Of a DNA stretch of 64,000 bases, positions 47,762-58,221 are shown in pieces. Numbering within the stretch: position 1 is the first letter of the stretch; every line of letters starts with the position of its first letter. The translations under genes were made by a program, and so were the position numbers. Under the pieces are notes generated by a model. That model was not told the DNA's origin. It did no database searches and saw nothing but the letters and a program-made list of their open reading frames with translations. Origin of the DNA: Indioceanicola profundi (GTDB lineage: Bacteria; Pseudomonadota; Alphaproteobacteria; Azospirillales; Azospirillaceae); assembly GCF_003568845.1 (NCBI RefSeq), contig NZ_CP030126.1:2073001-2137000 (forward strand), in the 5' to 3' direction.

Positions 47762-48264
47762 CGATCAAGCACCAGGATTCGATAGGCCGGGCTGTCCGGC
47801 CCTGCCGCCTCCGCCCGCTCCAACTCATTTTCCTGGAAGGCAGCGCGGCTGAAGTCGGGGAAATAGGCATCGCCGGCCGGTTCGGCATTGACCTCGGTCA
47901 AATAGACGCGGTCCGCCACCGGCAGGGTCTCGCGGAACAGCGCCTCCCCGCCGATCACCATGATCTCGTCCAAGCCGGCGTCCGCCGCCAGCCGGCGCGC
48001 TTCGGCCAGTGCGGCATCCAGCTCATGGACCACCGTGGCCCCTTCGGCGCGGTAATCCCGGTCACGGGTCAGCACCAGATGCGGCCGCCCCGGCAGCGGC
48101 CTGGCCCCGAAGCTCTCCCACGTCCGCCGGCCCATGACCATGGGCTTTCCCATGGTGGTGCGCTTGAAGAACTTCAAATCGCCGGGCAGCTTCCAGGGCA
48201 GGCGGCCATCCACCCCGATGACCCCGTTCCGGGCCACCGCCGCGATCAGGCACAGCTTGGTCAT
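47752..48264 (-). CDS. folA: Dihydrofolate reductase
   Basis: A protein of 170 residues reducing dihydrofolate with NADPH. LIAAVARNGVIGVDGRLPW, LKFFKRTTMGKPMVMGRRTWES and IMVIGGEALF are the standard motifs. Its ATG overlaps the thyA stop (ATGA at 48261-48264), coupling the two enzymes that consume and regenerate folate. Confidence 0.96.
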   Translation of the reverse strand: MTKLCLIAAVARNGVIGVDGRLPWKLPGDLKFFKRTTMGKPMVMGRRTWESFGARPLPGRPHLVLTRDRDYRAEGATVVHELDAALAEARRLAADAGLDEIMVIGGEALFRETLPVADRVYLTEVNAEPAGDAYFPDFSRAAFQENELERAEAAGPDSPAYRILVLDRCN

Positions 48265-49160
48265 ACCGCCACCTCCGCCTTGATGGCGGCATGGGGCTCA
48301 TAGCCCGACATCTCGAAATCCTCGATCCGGTAGCCGTCGATGCTGTCCGGCCTGCGCAGGAGCCTCAGGGTCGGGAATGGCCGGGGATCGCGGGTCAATT
48401 GCAGCTCCGCCTGCTCGAAATGGTTCGAGTAGAGATGGACATCGCCGCCGCTCCAGACCAGCTCCCCCGGTTCCAGCCCGGTCTGCTGCGCCAGCATATG
48501 GGTCAGGACGGAGGCGCCTGCGATGTTGAAGGGCAGTCCCAGCAGCACGTCGGCGGAGCGCTGGTAGAGGAGGCAGGACAGCCGCCCGCGCGCCACATGG
48601 AACTGGTAGACCATGTGGCAGGGCGGCAGGGCCATCCCCTCCACCTCCGCCACGTTCCAGGCGTGGAACAGCAGCCGGCGGCTGGCCGGGTTGGTGCGGA
48701 TGCCCTGGATCAGGCCCGCGATCTGGTCGTGCTCCCGCCCGTCAGGCCCCAGCCAGCGCCGCCACTGCTTGCCATAGACGGGGCCGAGATCGCCCCATTT
48801 CTCAGCGAAGTCCGGCTCCTCCACGATGCGACGCTCGAACGCCTCCATCGTGATCCGGTCGCCGGTGGCCTCGCGATAGGCCTTCAGCGGCCAGTCGGTC
48901 CAGATCTTCACGCCTTGGGCGACCAGCGGTCGGATGTTGGTCCCGCCGGTCAGGAACCACAGCATCTCGCGGAAGCAGGTCTTCCAATAGACCCGCTTGG
49001 TGGTCATCAGCGGAAAGCCGGCCCCGAGATCGAACCGCATCATCCAGCCGAACACGCTTTTCGTGCCCACACCGGTGCGGTCCATGCGCTCGTCCCCATG
49101 GTCCAGGATGTGGCGCAGCAGATCGAGATATTGCTGTTCGGGATGGGGGAGCATCGTCAT
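48261..49160 (-). CDS. thyA: Thymidylate synthase
   Basis: A protein of 299 residues, somewhat longer than the E. coli enzyme because of an insertion around residues 90-125. The catalytic cysteine is in LPPCHMVYQFHV, and YQRSADVLLGLPFNIA and HLYSNHFEQAELQL bind dUMP. It makes dTMP from dUMP and methylene-tetrahydrofolate. It heads the thyA-folA run. Confidence 0.96.
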   Translation of the reverse strand: MTMLPHPEQQYLDLLRHILDHGDERMDRTGVGTKSVFGWMMRFDLGAGFPLMTTKRVYWKTCFREMLWFLTGGTNIRPLVAQGVKIWTDWPLKAYREATGDRITMEAFERRIVEEPDFAEKWGDLGPVYGKQWRRWLGPDGREHDQIAGLIQGIRTNPASRRLLFHAWNVAEVEGMALPPCHMVYQFHVARGRLSCLLYQRSADVLLGLPFNIAGASVLTHMLAQQTGLEPGELVWSGGDVHLYSNHFEQAELQLTRDPRPFPTLRLLRRPDSIDGYRIEDFEMSGYEPHAAIKAEVAV

Positions 49161-49203
49161 ACACCGGCTGGGTTCGCGATCCCCAACGTGCCAATCTGGG
49201 CGG

Positions 49204-49238
49204 AAAAAGGAAAGGCCCGGCGGTTTCCCGCCGGGCCC
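49204..49238 (-). terminator. Terminator of the TonB-dependent receptor gene
   Basis: GGCCCGGCGG-tttc-CCGCCGGGCC; on the minus strand it is followed by TTTCCTTTTT. Confidence 0.88.
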
Positions 49239-49265
49239 CTGCCCTCAAAGGCTTACGCCGACCGG

Positions 49266-51509
49266 TCAGAAGGTGACTCGGGCAGTGACGCCGTAGGTGC
49301 GCGGCTCGATGACGAAGCCGGTCAGGTTGTTGAAGTCGATGCCGCCCTCGAGCTGCTCCTCGTCCGTGATGTTGCGGACGTAGGCGGAGATGTCGAAGCG
49401 GTCAAAGGCGTAGCCGACCCGCAGGCCGCCCAGCCAGTAGGAGTCGTTCTGGAATTCCACCGACTCGTACAGGAAGAAGTTGGCGTTGTCCTTATAGGAC
49501 CAGTCGGTGAAGGCATAGAGCTCGCCCCCGCCCAGCTGGATGCCGTAACGGGCCGTGGTGCTGAAGATCCATTTCGGCGCATGCGGGAACGGATTGCCGT
49601 CGATGCTGGCCAGGGTTGAGCCGTCGCGCGTCACCAGCGGATCGGTCACCGTGCAGCTCCGGCAGAAGGCGACGAACAGGTCGTCGTCCTTGATCTCCGT
49701 GTCGTTGTAGCTGAGGCCCGCAGTCAGGAACAGGTTCTCGACCGGGATCAGCTCCAGCTCCGCCTCGAAGCCCTTGCCGACGCCCTTTTCGGCGTTCAGC
49801 AGGGTGTTGGCGTTGCCGATGCCGCCCACGGCCGTGAACTGCTGATCCTTCACCTCGTAATAGAAGGCGGTGAGGTTCACGCGGGCGCGGTTCTGGAACA
49901 GATCCGACTTCACGCCGACTTCATAAGACTGGATCTTCTCCGCCCCTGCCGTGGTGCTGGGGGTGCCGGCCAGGCTGCGCGGCTGGATGGACGGGGCACG
50001 GAAGCCGTTGGCCACGCGGGTGAACAGCAGCACGTCGTCCGTCACCGCGTAGTCCAGGGCCACGTCCCAGGTGATCCGGTCGTCCGAGACCTCGACCAGC
50101 GGGTCGGTGACGACGCTGGCGACCGAACCATCGACCGCGCTGTAGTTGGTCGTGAACTTGGTCAGCTCACGCTTGTCATCCGTGTAGCGCAGACCGCCGG
50201 TGACCGTCAGCGCCTCGGTGATGTCGTAGCTGGCCTGACCGAACACCGCCCAGGCCTCGTTCTCCTGGTTGGAGGTGGCGACCGACGCCCAGCCCAGCGG
50301 CTGCGCGGCATTGCCGTAGTTGATGTTCTGGAAGTCGAGATCATCGTTGAAGTAGTAGACGCCGGCCTGCCAGCGGAGCGGGCCGCTGCCGTTGGAGGAT
50401 ACGCGGAACTCTTCCGACCACTGGGTCACGCCGGGCACCTTGCTGGCGGACTCGACCGGGAACGGGATCGAGTCCTGCCCGCCATCGAACTGGAAGTTGG
50501 CAACGCCGCCATCCACGTCGCCGCGGGAGAACACGTCGCCATGCTCATAGGCGGTGATGGAGGTCAGGGTGACGGCATCCAGGTCGTAGCTCACCTTCAG
50601 CGAGGCGCCGCGCTGGTTCACCTCCTGCACGTTCTCCCCGTCCAGGGCGACCTTGTCGATGTCGAAATTGTCGCGCAGGTTGTTGGTGCCCTGCTCGATG
50701 ATGTTGGCGCGGAAGACGCGCGCCGTGCCGTTGGCGGAACGGAAGTGGCCGTTCGCCAGGATGCTCAGGCGGTCGTTCGGCGTGAACAGCACCTGGGCGC
50801 GGCCGGCAGTATCGTCATAACCCTCCAGATCGTCCTCGACGCCGGTGAAGGTGTTGTCCACCCAGTCGTCGCGGCGCTGATGCAGGAAGGAGATGCGGGC
50901 CGACACCTTGTTCTCGACGATGGCTCCGCCAACCGCGGCTTCCATGTCGATGCTGTTGAAGCGGCCATAGCTCACGCTGGCATAGCCTTCGGTCTCTTCC
51001 GTCGGCTTCTTGGAGACCAGGCTGATGATGCCGGCCGGGGTATTGCGGCCGAACAGGGTGCCCTGCGGCCCGCGCAGAACCTCGACCCGCTCCACGTCGA
51101 ACACCGGCAGACCCTTCAGGATCGGGTTCTCCAGCACGACCTCGTCATAGACCAGGCTGACCGGCTGGGAGGCGTTGAGGTCGAAATCGGTGTTGCCGAG
51201 GCCGCGGATATAGAAGCGCGGGAAGGTACGGCCGAAGGACGACTCCGCGGTCAGGCTGGGCACGCGGGCGGAGAGGAAGCGGATATCCTGGCCGCCGGTG
51301 GCATAGTTAGACAGCCGCTCACCGCTGACCGTCGCCACGGAGACGGGAACCTGCTGCTGGTTCTCCTGGCGCTTCTGCGCCGTGACGATGATTTCCTCAA
51401 GAGCCGGCGCATTCTGCGCCAAGGCGGGCGCCGCGGCCCCTGCAATCATAGCAAACGCGCCGCAGCTTGCGCGCAGCAAGCCCTTCATGCGCTCCGACCC
51501 GACCTTCAT
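49266..51509 (-). CDS. TonB-dependent outer-membrane receptor
   Basis: A protein of 747 residues. A signal peptide ending near ALAQ (residue ~32) is followed by a TonB box EEIIVTAQ, the plug domain (FYIRGLGNTDFDLNA, EVLRGPQGTLFGRNTPAGII) and a beta-barrel ending in FVIEPRTYGVTARVTF with the terminal aromatic. Receptors of this type import siderophores, vitamins, glycans or aromatic compounds; the substrate cannot be told. No transporter, FecI or FecR gene is adjacent. The first ATG (with GAAGGG) is used; a second ATG seven codons on is also possible. Confidence 0.92.
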   Translation of the reverse strand: MKVGSERMKGLLRASCGAFAMIAGAAAPALAQNAPALEEIIVTAQKRQENQQQVPVSVATVSGERLSNYATGGQDIRFLSARVPSLTAESSFGRTFPRFYIRGLGNTDFDLNASQPVSLVYDEVVLENPILKGLPVFDVERVEVLRGPQGTLFGRNTPAGIISLVSKKPTEETEGYASVSYGRFNSIDMEAAVGGAIVENKVSARISFLHQRRDDWVDNTFTGVEDDLEGYDDTAGRAQVLFTPNDRLSILANGHFRSANGTARVFRANIIEQGTNNLRDNFDIDKVALDGENVQEVNQRGASLKVSYDLDAVTLTSITAYEHGDVFSRGDVDGGVANFQFDGGQDSIPFPVESASKVPGVTQWSEEFRVSSNGSGPLRWQAGVYYFNDDLDFQNINYGNAAQPLGWASVATSNQENEAWAVFGQASYDITEALTVTGGLRYTDDKRELTKFTTNYSAVDGSVASVVTDPLVEVSDDRITWDVALDYAVTDDVLLFTRVANGFRAPSIQPRSLAGTPSTTAGAEKIQSYEVGVKSDLFQNRARVNLTAFYYEVKDQQFTAVGGIGNANTLLNAEKGVGKGFEAELELIPVENLFLTAGLSYNDTEIKDDDLFVAFCRSCTVTDPLVTRDGSTLASIDGNPFPHAPKWIFSTTARYGIQLGGGELYAFTDWSYKDNANFFLYESVEFQNDSYWLGGLRVGYAFDRFDISAYVRNITDEEQLEGGIDFNNLTGFVIEPRTYGVTARVTF

Positions 51510-51622
51510 GAGTAGACCCTTCAGCAGTGATTTTTATGGGTTGCCCGAAGTAGGCGTCCCTCCCATCCCGCTGCGCGGGTCACGGCGCGCAACATCGGCT
51601 GCCGGATTTTTTTGTTACGGCA

Positions 51623-51651
51623 TCGTTATTGGGGGCCATGCCGGCTGTCAA
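51623..51651 (-). promoter_or_regulatory. Predicted promoter of the TonB-dependent receptor gene
   Basis: On the minus strand: TTGACA, 17 bp, TAACGA. The leader is about 105 bases. No Fur-like box was recognised. Confidence 0.45.
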
Positions 51652-51796
51652 TCGAACCCCTCTCCCGCAGGCGTAAACTCTTCGCGACCGTTGCGCAAAG
51701 TCTTCACTCCATTTGGGGGCTCCTCTTCCGGAGCAGACCGCGGACAATCGCCTGAAACCTCTTCCACCCCGGCGCGCCAGTCCCTATATTCGGTGG

Positions 51797-52045
51797 GTCG
51801 GGTTCGCCCGACTATGGCGATAAACGCTATGCGGAATAAGCGTTGCGGACCCGGGGGCGGTACCCGGCGCCTCCACCATCTCCCGTCGTTGTCAGCGGGC
51901 ATGGGGGCGAAACAGGATCGACGCGCGTGGTAAAGGCATGGTTTTCGCTCGGCATGGTTCCGCCGTTACCGGGCCATTTTCATAGATGCCAACGACAACT
52001 CGGCGTCTGACCTGCGCATGGCTGCCTAACACTCCCCCTTAAGGG
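51797..52045 (+). ncRNA. ssrA: Circularly permuted two-piece tmRNA
   Basis: The acceptor piece comes first, ending in GGCGGTACCCGGCGCC TCCACCA (CCA at 51876-51878). The coding piece starts GGGGGCGAAACAGGATCGACG at 51903. GGGGGCG pairs with CGCCTCC to close the acceptor stem. The tag frame at 51988-52029 reads ANDNSASDLRMAA and a TAA. The 24-base spacer between the pieces would be removed on maturation, as in other alphaproteobacteria. A GTCGGG-ttcg-CCCGAC hairpin (51797-51812) and a TATATT -10-like box (51785-51790) mark the likely 5' end. Outer ends are approximate. tmRNA rescues stalled ribosomes and tags the product for ClpXP. Confidence 0.9.
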
Positions 52046-52155
52046 ATGTTGGTAGTTAGCTAAGGTCGGGGTTCGGGGGGCACCCGGCAACAGAAGCCCC
52101 TCACCTGATTTTCCGGCCATACCGGCCGGTTCCGTCACGGGGTGTCACGGCGCGC

Positions 52156-52629
52156 ATGTCCAAGGATCAGCTTCGGTACGACCGGATGGTGGAAGGGGCG
52201 CTGCGCGGCGTCGTCCGTGAGGCATTGTCCGAGGTGGCGGAACACGGCCTGCCCGGCGAGCATCATTTCTACCTAACCTTCCGGACCCATGCGCCCGGCG
52301 TGGATATCCCGGACTTCCTGCGGACTCAGTATCCCGGGGAGATGACCATCGTTCTCCAGTACCAGTTCTATGGGCTGGAGGTGACGAAGGACGGATTCGG
52401 GGTGACGCTGTCCTTTGGCGGCAAGCATGAGCGGCTGACGGTTCCCTTGTCCGCCATCACCACCTTCGCCGATCCGTCCGTGAACTTCGCCCTCCAGTTC
52501 CAGCCCGTGGTCGACACCACGGAGGAGGAGGCGGAGCCGGCCGCGGAAGAAGCCAAGCCCGAGCCGGAAGAGCAGAATGAGACCGGCAGCGCCACAGTCG
52601 TGGCCCTGGACGCCTTCCGCAAGAAGTAA
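52156..52629 (+). CDS. sspB: ClpXP adaptor SspB (alpha type)
   Basis: A protein of 157 residues. The tag-binding domain (LRYDRMVEGALRGVVREALS, HHFYLTFRTHAPGVDIPDFL) is joined by a long acidic, flexible linker (Glu/Pro/Ala, residues ~118-142) to a C-terminal ClpX-binding motif TVVALDAFRKK. SspB delivers ssrA-tagged proteins to ClpXP. It is 110 bp downstream of the ssrA tag, a striking pairing of the tagging RNA with the adaptor that reads the tag. Confidence 0.93.
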   Translation: MSKDQLRYDRMVEGALRGVVREALSEVAEHGLPGEHHFYLTFRTHAPGVDIPDFLRTQYPGEMTIVLQYQFYGLEVTKDGFGVTLSFGGKHERLTVPLSAITTFADPSVNFALQFQPVVDTTEEEAEPAAEEAKPEPEEQNETGSATVVALDAFRKK

Positions 52630-52718
52630 GCTTCTGCGTTGCGGCCGCGCCGCAGCCCCTTCCCGTTCCATCAAACCCGCGCCATCCTCTCCGGACCTTT
52701 ATCGTCCGGAGATTTCCC

Positions 52719-53081
52719 ATGTCCGCATCCCGCGATTACGTGAACTACCTGCTGGAGCTTCTGGCTCCCCTGGGCGAGGTGAAGGCCCGGGCGATGTTTG
52801 GCGGATACGGCCTGTCCCTGGACGGTCTGACCTTCGCGCTGGTCGCGGACGACGTGCTCTATTTCAAGGTGGATGAGGCGAATCGCCCGGCCTACACGGC
52901 CCTGGGCCTGAAGCCGTTCGTGCCCTTCCCCGATAAGCCCGATCAGACCATGGGCTATCACCCGCCGCCGGAGACGGTGTTCGACGACACCGACGAGCTG
53001 CTGTCCTGGGCGCGCCCGGCACTGGAAGCGGCGATGCGCGCGAAGGCGAAGACGAAGCCCCGAAAGGTCCGGGCCACCTGA
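52719..53081 (+). CDS. TfoX N-terminal domain protein
   Basis: A protein of 120 residues consisting of one TfoX/Sxy N-terminal domain (YLLELLAPLGEVKARAMFGG, GLSLDGLTFALVADDVLYFK) and a basic tail (KAKTKPRKVRAT). In Haemophilus the full-length Sxy activates competence; single-domain versions like this are common and uncharacterised. It is 89 bp downstream of sspB and convergent with rpoD. Confidence 0.88.
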   Translation: MSASRDYVNYLLELLAPLGEVKARAMFGGYGLSLDGLTFALVADDVLYFKVDEANRPAYTALGLKPFVPFPDKPDQTMGYHPPPETVFDDTDELLSWARPALEAAMRAKAKTKPRKVRAT

Positions 53082-53122
53082 GAGATTTGACGAACTCCGC
53101 ATTCCCAGAGCCTGAAACGAAG

Positions 53123-53155
53123 AACGCCCGGAGGCTGGAGCCTCCGGGCGTTTTC
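53123..53155. terminator. Bidirectional terminator between the TfoX gene and rpoD
   Basis: AACGCCCGGAGGC-tgga-GCCTCCGGGCGTT with a T-run on the plus strand and TTCTTCGTTT on the minus strand. Confidence 0.9.
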
Positions 53156-53177
53156 TCGTGCAGGCCTCCGATACCGC

Positions 53178-55136
<1,959 letters not shown>

Positions 55137-55376
55137 TCGCTGGATGCCCCCGCACTCACTCGGCTGGTGCCCTCGGAAACCGCACAGGCGCGAGTCCCGA
55201 AAGGCGCTTGTCGTAAACGCAACTGGCCGACTCGAGCAACAGCTCGGTCGTCCTGTCCCCTATCCCTGTGCCATATAGTCCGTGGTCTGGCATCCGGCTG
55301 TGTTCTTTAAGACACACTTATGCCGGAGTGGCGGCCCGTTGCGCCCGGGCCACAGGGACCAAGGCGTGAACAGCAC

Positions 55377-57275
55377 CTACTCCTCCAGTTCCGTCAGCCC
55401 GGCCGCATGCCCCCTCCGGTGCAGCACCTCCTGGCGTAGCGCTTCGAGTCGGGCCAGATTCTCCTCGCTGAATTCATCAACGAGACGCCGTTCCGCCTCC
55501 CGCAACTCCGCCTGGAGCGCCAATTCCTGGGACGCCAGCCAGACTTCCTGCCAACCACTCCTCGCAGCTTCGATGGACGCTCCTGGTTGCGCGAATTTCG
55601 GCGCGTCTGCACTCAGCAGACCTTCCAGCGTCCCGAGAAAGCCACGGCCAGACAAGTGGCGACGCAATTCATCGGCGTCAAGTCCGGAATTCATGGACAG
55701 GCAGGCGAGCAGTTCCCCGCGCAACCTTTCAAGTTCCGGATCGCTGAAATTCACCTGTGCCAGCGTTTCCCCAATATCCTCGAAAAGTTCGGGATGATTC
55801 AGCAGCGGCAGGATCAGCAGCCGTTCGCGCCAGCGCGGTTCCGTCCGCACCACGCCGGAACGGAAGCGCGGGTCCCAGTGCCGGCTGACCGGCAATACCA
55901 CCCCGATCACCCCGCCGGCATCGATGGGCCGGCGCGCGCCGCCGAAGCCGCCGCCTCCGGCCGCCCCGCGCCCGCCGGCCGCGTTGTTCCTACGGGACTG
56001 CCGGGTGAACTGGTACATGCGGTCGCGCATGTCCTGTTCGTACGCGCGGCGCACGCCGGGATGCTGAATCTGCTTGCAGCGCTCGCCCAGCGCCGCTTCC
56101 AACCCCGCGCGTTCGTCGGCCAGGGTCAGGTCGCGCCCCTGGGCCTCCATGTCCCACAGTACCTCGGCCAGGGGCTTCGCCCGGTCCAGCACGATCTGGA
56201 AAGCGGAGGCGCCGCCGGCGCGGATCAGGCTGTCCGGGTCCTCCTTCTCCGGCAGGAAGGCGACGCGGGCCGAATGGTCGGGCTGCAGCAGCGGCAGCAG
56301 CCGCTCGATGGCGCGGAAGGCGGCCCGGCGGCCGGCATTGTCGCCGTCGAAGCAGAGGATGGGGGTGCGCCTGCCCTCCGGCGCCAGCTTCCACAGCTCC
56401 TGGATCTGCGTCTCCGTCAGCGCCGTGCCCAGCGGGGCCACCGCCCCACCGAACCCGGCCAGGACGCAGGAGATCACGTCCATATAGCCCTCGGTGACGA
56501 CCAGCGCCTGCCCGTCGCTGGCGGCCTGCCGCGCCCGGCTCATCCCATAGAGCAGCCGTCCCTTGTGGAAGAGCGGATTGTCGGCGGAATTGATGTATTT
56601 CGGCCCCGTCCCTTCCAGGATGCGAGCGCCGAAGGCCACCACCTGCCCCCGGCGGTCGGTCACCGGGAACATGACCCGGTTGCGGAAGAAGGCGAAGGGC
56701 GAGCGGCCGTCATCCGGGCGCTTGAACAGTCCCGCCTCCACGAGCTGCGCCTCGGAGAAGCCGGCGGAGATCAGCTCATGGCGCAGCCCCGCCCCGTCCT
56801 GCGGCGCATAGCCGAGACGGAAGCGGGAGATCGCCTCCTCCTCCAGCCCGCGGCCCTTCAGATAGTCCAGGGCGGCGCGGCCGGCGGACGTGCGGAGCTG
56901 CGCCTCGAAATAGCGGCAGGCCCGCTCCACCAGGTCGAACAGGGTCTTCTGCCGCTCGAACTTCTGCCGCTCCTGCGGGGTCGCCTTGGGAACCTGGAGA
57001 CCCGCCTCCCCGGCCAGCAGCTCCACCGCCTCCATGAAGGAGAGGTTGTCGTGCCGCATGACGAAGCCGATGATGTCGCCATGCGCCCCGCAGCCGAAGC
57101 AGTGGAAGAATCCCTTCTGGTCGTTGAGGTAGAAGCTGGGCGTCTTCTCATTATGGAAGGGGCACGGCGCCTTGAACTCGCGGCCGGCGCGGGTCAGGCG
57201 CATGCGCTTGCCCACCACGTCCGACAGGCCGAGGCGGGAGCGCAACTCTTCCAGAAACTGCGGTGGCAGGGCCAT
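55377..57275 (-). CDS. dnaG: DNA primase
   Basis: A protein of 632 residues making RNA primers for replication. The CHC2 zinc finger is C38-H41-C59-C62 (CPFHNEK and FHCFGCG). The Toprim core has VVTEGYMDVI and ILCFDGDNAGRRAA. The C-terminal DnaB-binding region is present, joined by a Gly/Ala/Arg-rich stretch (NNAAGGRGAAGGGGFGGARR). The ATG at 57275 gives the family N terminus; a start seven codons upstream is possible. The gap to rpoD is 240 bp. Confidence 0.96.
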   Translation of the reverse strand: MALPPQFLEELRSRLGLSDVVGKRMRLTRAGREFKAPCPFHNEKTPSFYLNDQKGFFHCFGCGAHGDIIGFVMRHDNLSFMEAVELLAGEAGLQVPKATPQERQKFERQKTLFDLVERACRYFEAQLRTSAGRAALDYLKGRGLEEEAISRFRLGYAPQDGAGLRHELISAGFSEAQLVEAGLFKRPDDGRSPFAFFRNRVMFPVTDRRGQVVAFGARILEGTGPKYINSADNPLFHKGRLLYGMSRARQAASDGQALVVTEGYMDVISCVLAGFGGAVAPLGTALTETQIQELWKLAPEGRRTPILCFDGDNAGRRAAFRAIERLLPLLQPDHSARVAFLPEKEDPDSLIRAGGASAFQIVLDRAKPLAEVLWDMEAQGRDLTLADERAGLEAALGERCKQIQHPGVRRAYEQDMRDRMYQFTRQSRRNNAAGGRGAAGGGGFGGARRPIDAGGVIGVVLPVSRHWDPRFRSGVVRTEPRWRERLLILPLLNHPELFEDIGETLAQVNFSDPELERLRGELLACLSMNSGLDADELRRHLSGRGFLGTLEGLLSADAPKFAQPGASIEAARSGWQEVWLASQELALQAELREAERRLVDEFSEENLARLEALRQEVLHRRGHAAGLTELEE

Positions 57276-57412
57276 GGGCACACGAAACCAGGTCACGGGA
57301 CGCGGAGCATGGGACCGGCTGGAAGCCGCCCGCCCGCACAGGGACCGTTCAAGCCTGTGATGCTAACGCACCTTCCGGCCCGTTTTCCACGCCGCGCACC
57401 GGCATCGCGAAC

Positions 57413-57440
57413 TTATCCCCAGGATACCCACTTATCCACA
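57413..57440. promoter_or_regulatory. Two DnaA boxes upstream of dnaG
   Basis: TTATCCACA at 57432-57440 is a perfect DnaA box, and TTATCCCCA at 57413-57421, in the same orientation 19 bp away, differs by one base. They lie in the 208-bp gap between yqeY and dnaG, about 140-165 bp before the primase start. Confidence 0.55.
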
Positions 57441-57483
57441 GCCCCGCCGGAAAGCGGCGCTTCCGGACGCCTCCAGCGCCTGC

Positions 57484-57942
57484 TCAGCAGGCCAGCTTCT
57501 CACGCACGTAGCCGGAGGCCTTGGCGAAATCCATCTGGCCGGCGTAGCGGCTGCGCAGCTCGGCCATCACGCGGCCCATGTCCTTGATGCCGGTGGCGCC
57601 TGTTTCCTCGACCAGCGCCGAGATGGCGGCGCGGGTTTCCGTCTCGTCGAGCTGCTTCGGCATGAAGCCCTCGATGACGGCGATCTCCTCCTGCTCCTGC
57701 TGGGCAAGTTCCAGCCGGCCGCCCTGCTCGTAGAGCTGGATGCTCTCGCGGCGCTGCTTCACCATGGTCTGCAACATGGACAGTAGCTCGGCATCGTCGA
57801 TGCCTTCGGTGACGCCCCGGCCGCGCGCGGCGATGTCCCTGTCCTTCAGCGCGGCCAGGATCAGGCGCAGCGTGGCCGTGGCCCGCTGGTCCTTGGCGCG
57901 CATGGCCTCTTTCAGGGCCTCGTTCAACCGTGTGCGGAGCAT
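57484..57942 (-). CDS. yqeY: GatB/YqeY domain protein
   Basis: A protein of 152 residues with the YqeY pattern (LRTRLNEALKEAMRAKD, TLRLILAALKDRDIA, FMPKQLDETE, GIKDMGRVMAELRSRYAGQMDFAKAS). The domain resembles the tRNA-binding tail of GatB; the cellular role is unsettled. It sits in the conserved yqeY-dnaG-rpoD neighbourhood, 208 bp upstream of dnaG. Confidence 0.93.
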   Translation of the reverse strand: MLRTRLNEALKEAMRAKDQRATATLRLILAALKDRDIAARGRGVTEGIDDAELLSMLQTMVKQRRESIQLYEQGGRLELAQQEQEEIAVIEGFMPKQLDETETRAAISALVEETGATGIKDMGRVMAELRSRYAGQMDFAKASGYVREKLAC

Positions 57943-58091
57943 GATCAGGGGTCCTCACTCGTGTAGTTGCGCCAACCCTACGCAGATTTTCGCGTCTGCG
58001 GAAGTCCTCCGGGCGGGCGGCGGTGAATGGCTTAACACGCTGTGGACTGTCATGTGCTCTGGACCCTGCCCTGCCATGTCCGCGCATCGGG

Positions 58092-58120
58092 TTGACCCGG
58101 CGGGTCGGCTTGTCTATCTG
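58092..58120 (+). promoter_or_regulatory. Predicted carA promoter
   Basis: TTGACC, 17 bp, TATCTG, giving a leader of about 95 bases before carA. Pattern match only; no PyrR or attenuator structure was recognised. Confidence 0.45.
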
Positions 58121-58221
58121 GACCGGTTAACCAGATCGGCCCGCGACCGGGGACGCCTGACGGCCATGGCCGTCCGGGCGTTCTTGCCGCGACTGGGCCG
58201 CCCCCTTCTATAAGGTGCCGC

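Noticed and set aside
51640-51902. Short ORFs on either strand over the ssrA region
   Set aside because: They conflict with the tmRNA and show no conserved protein features.
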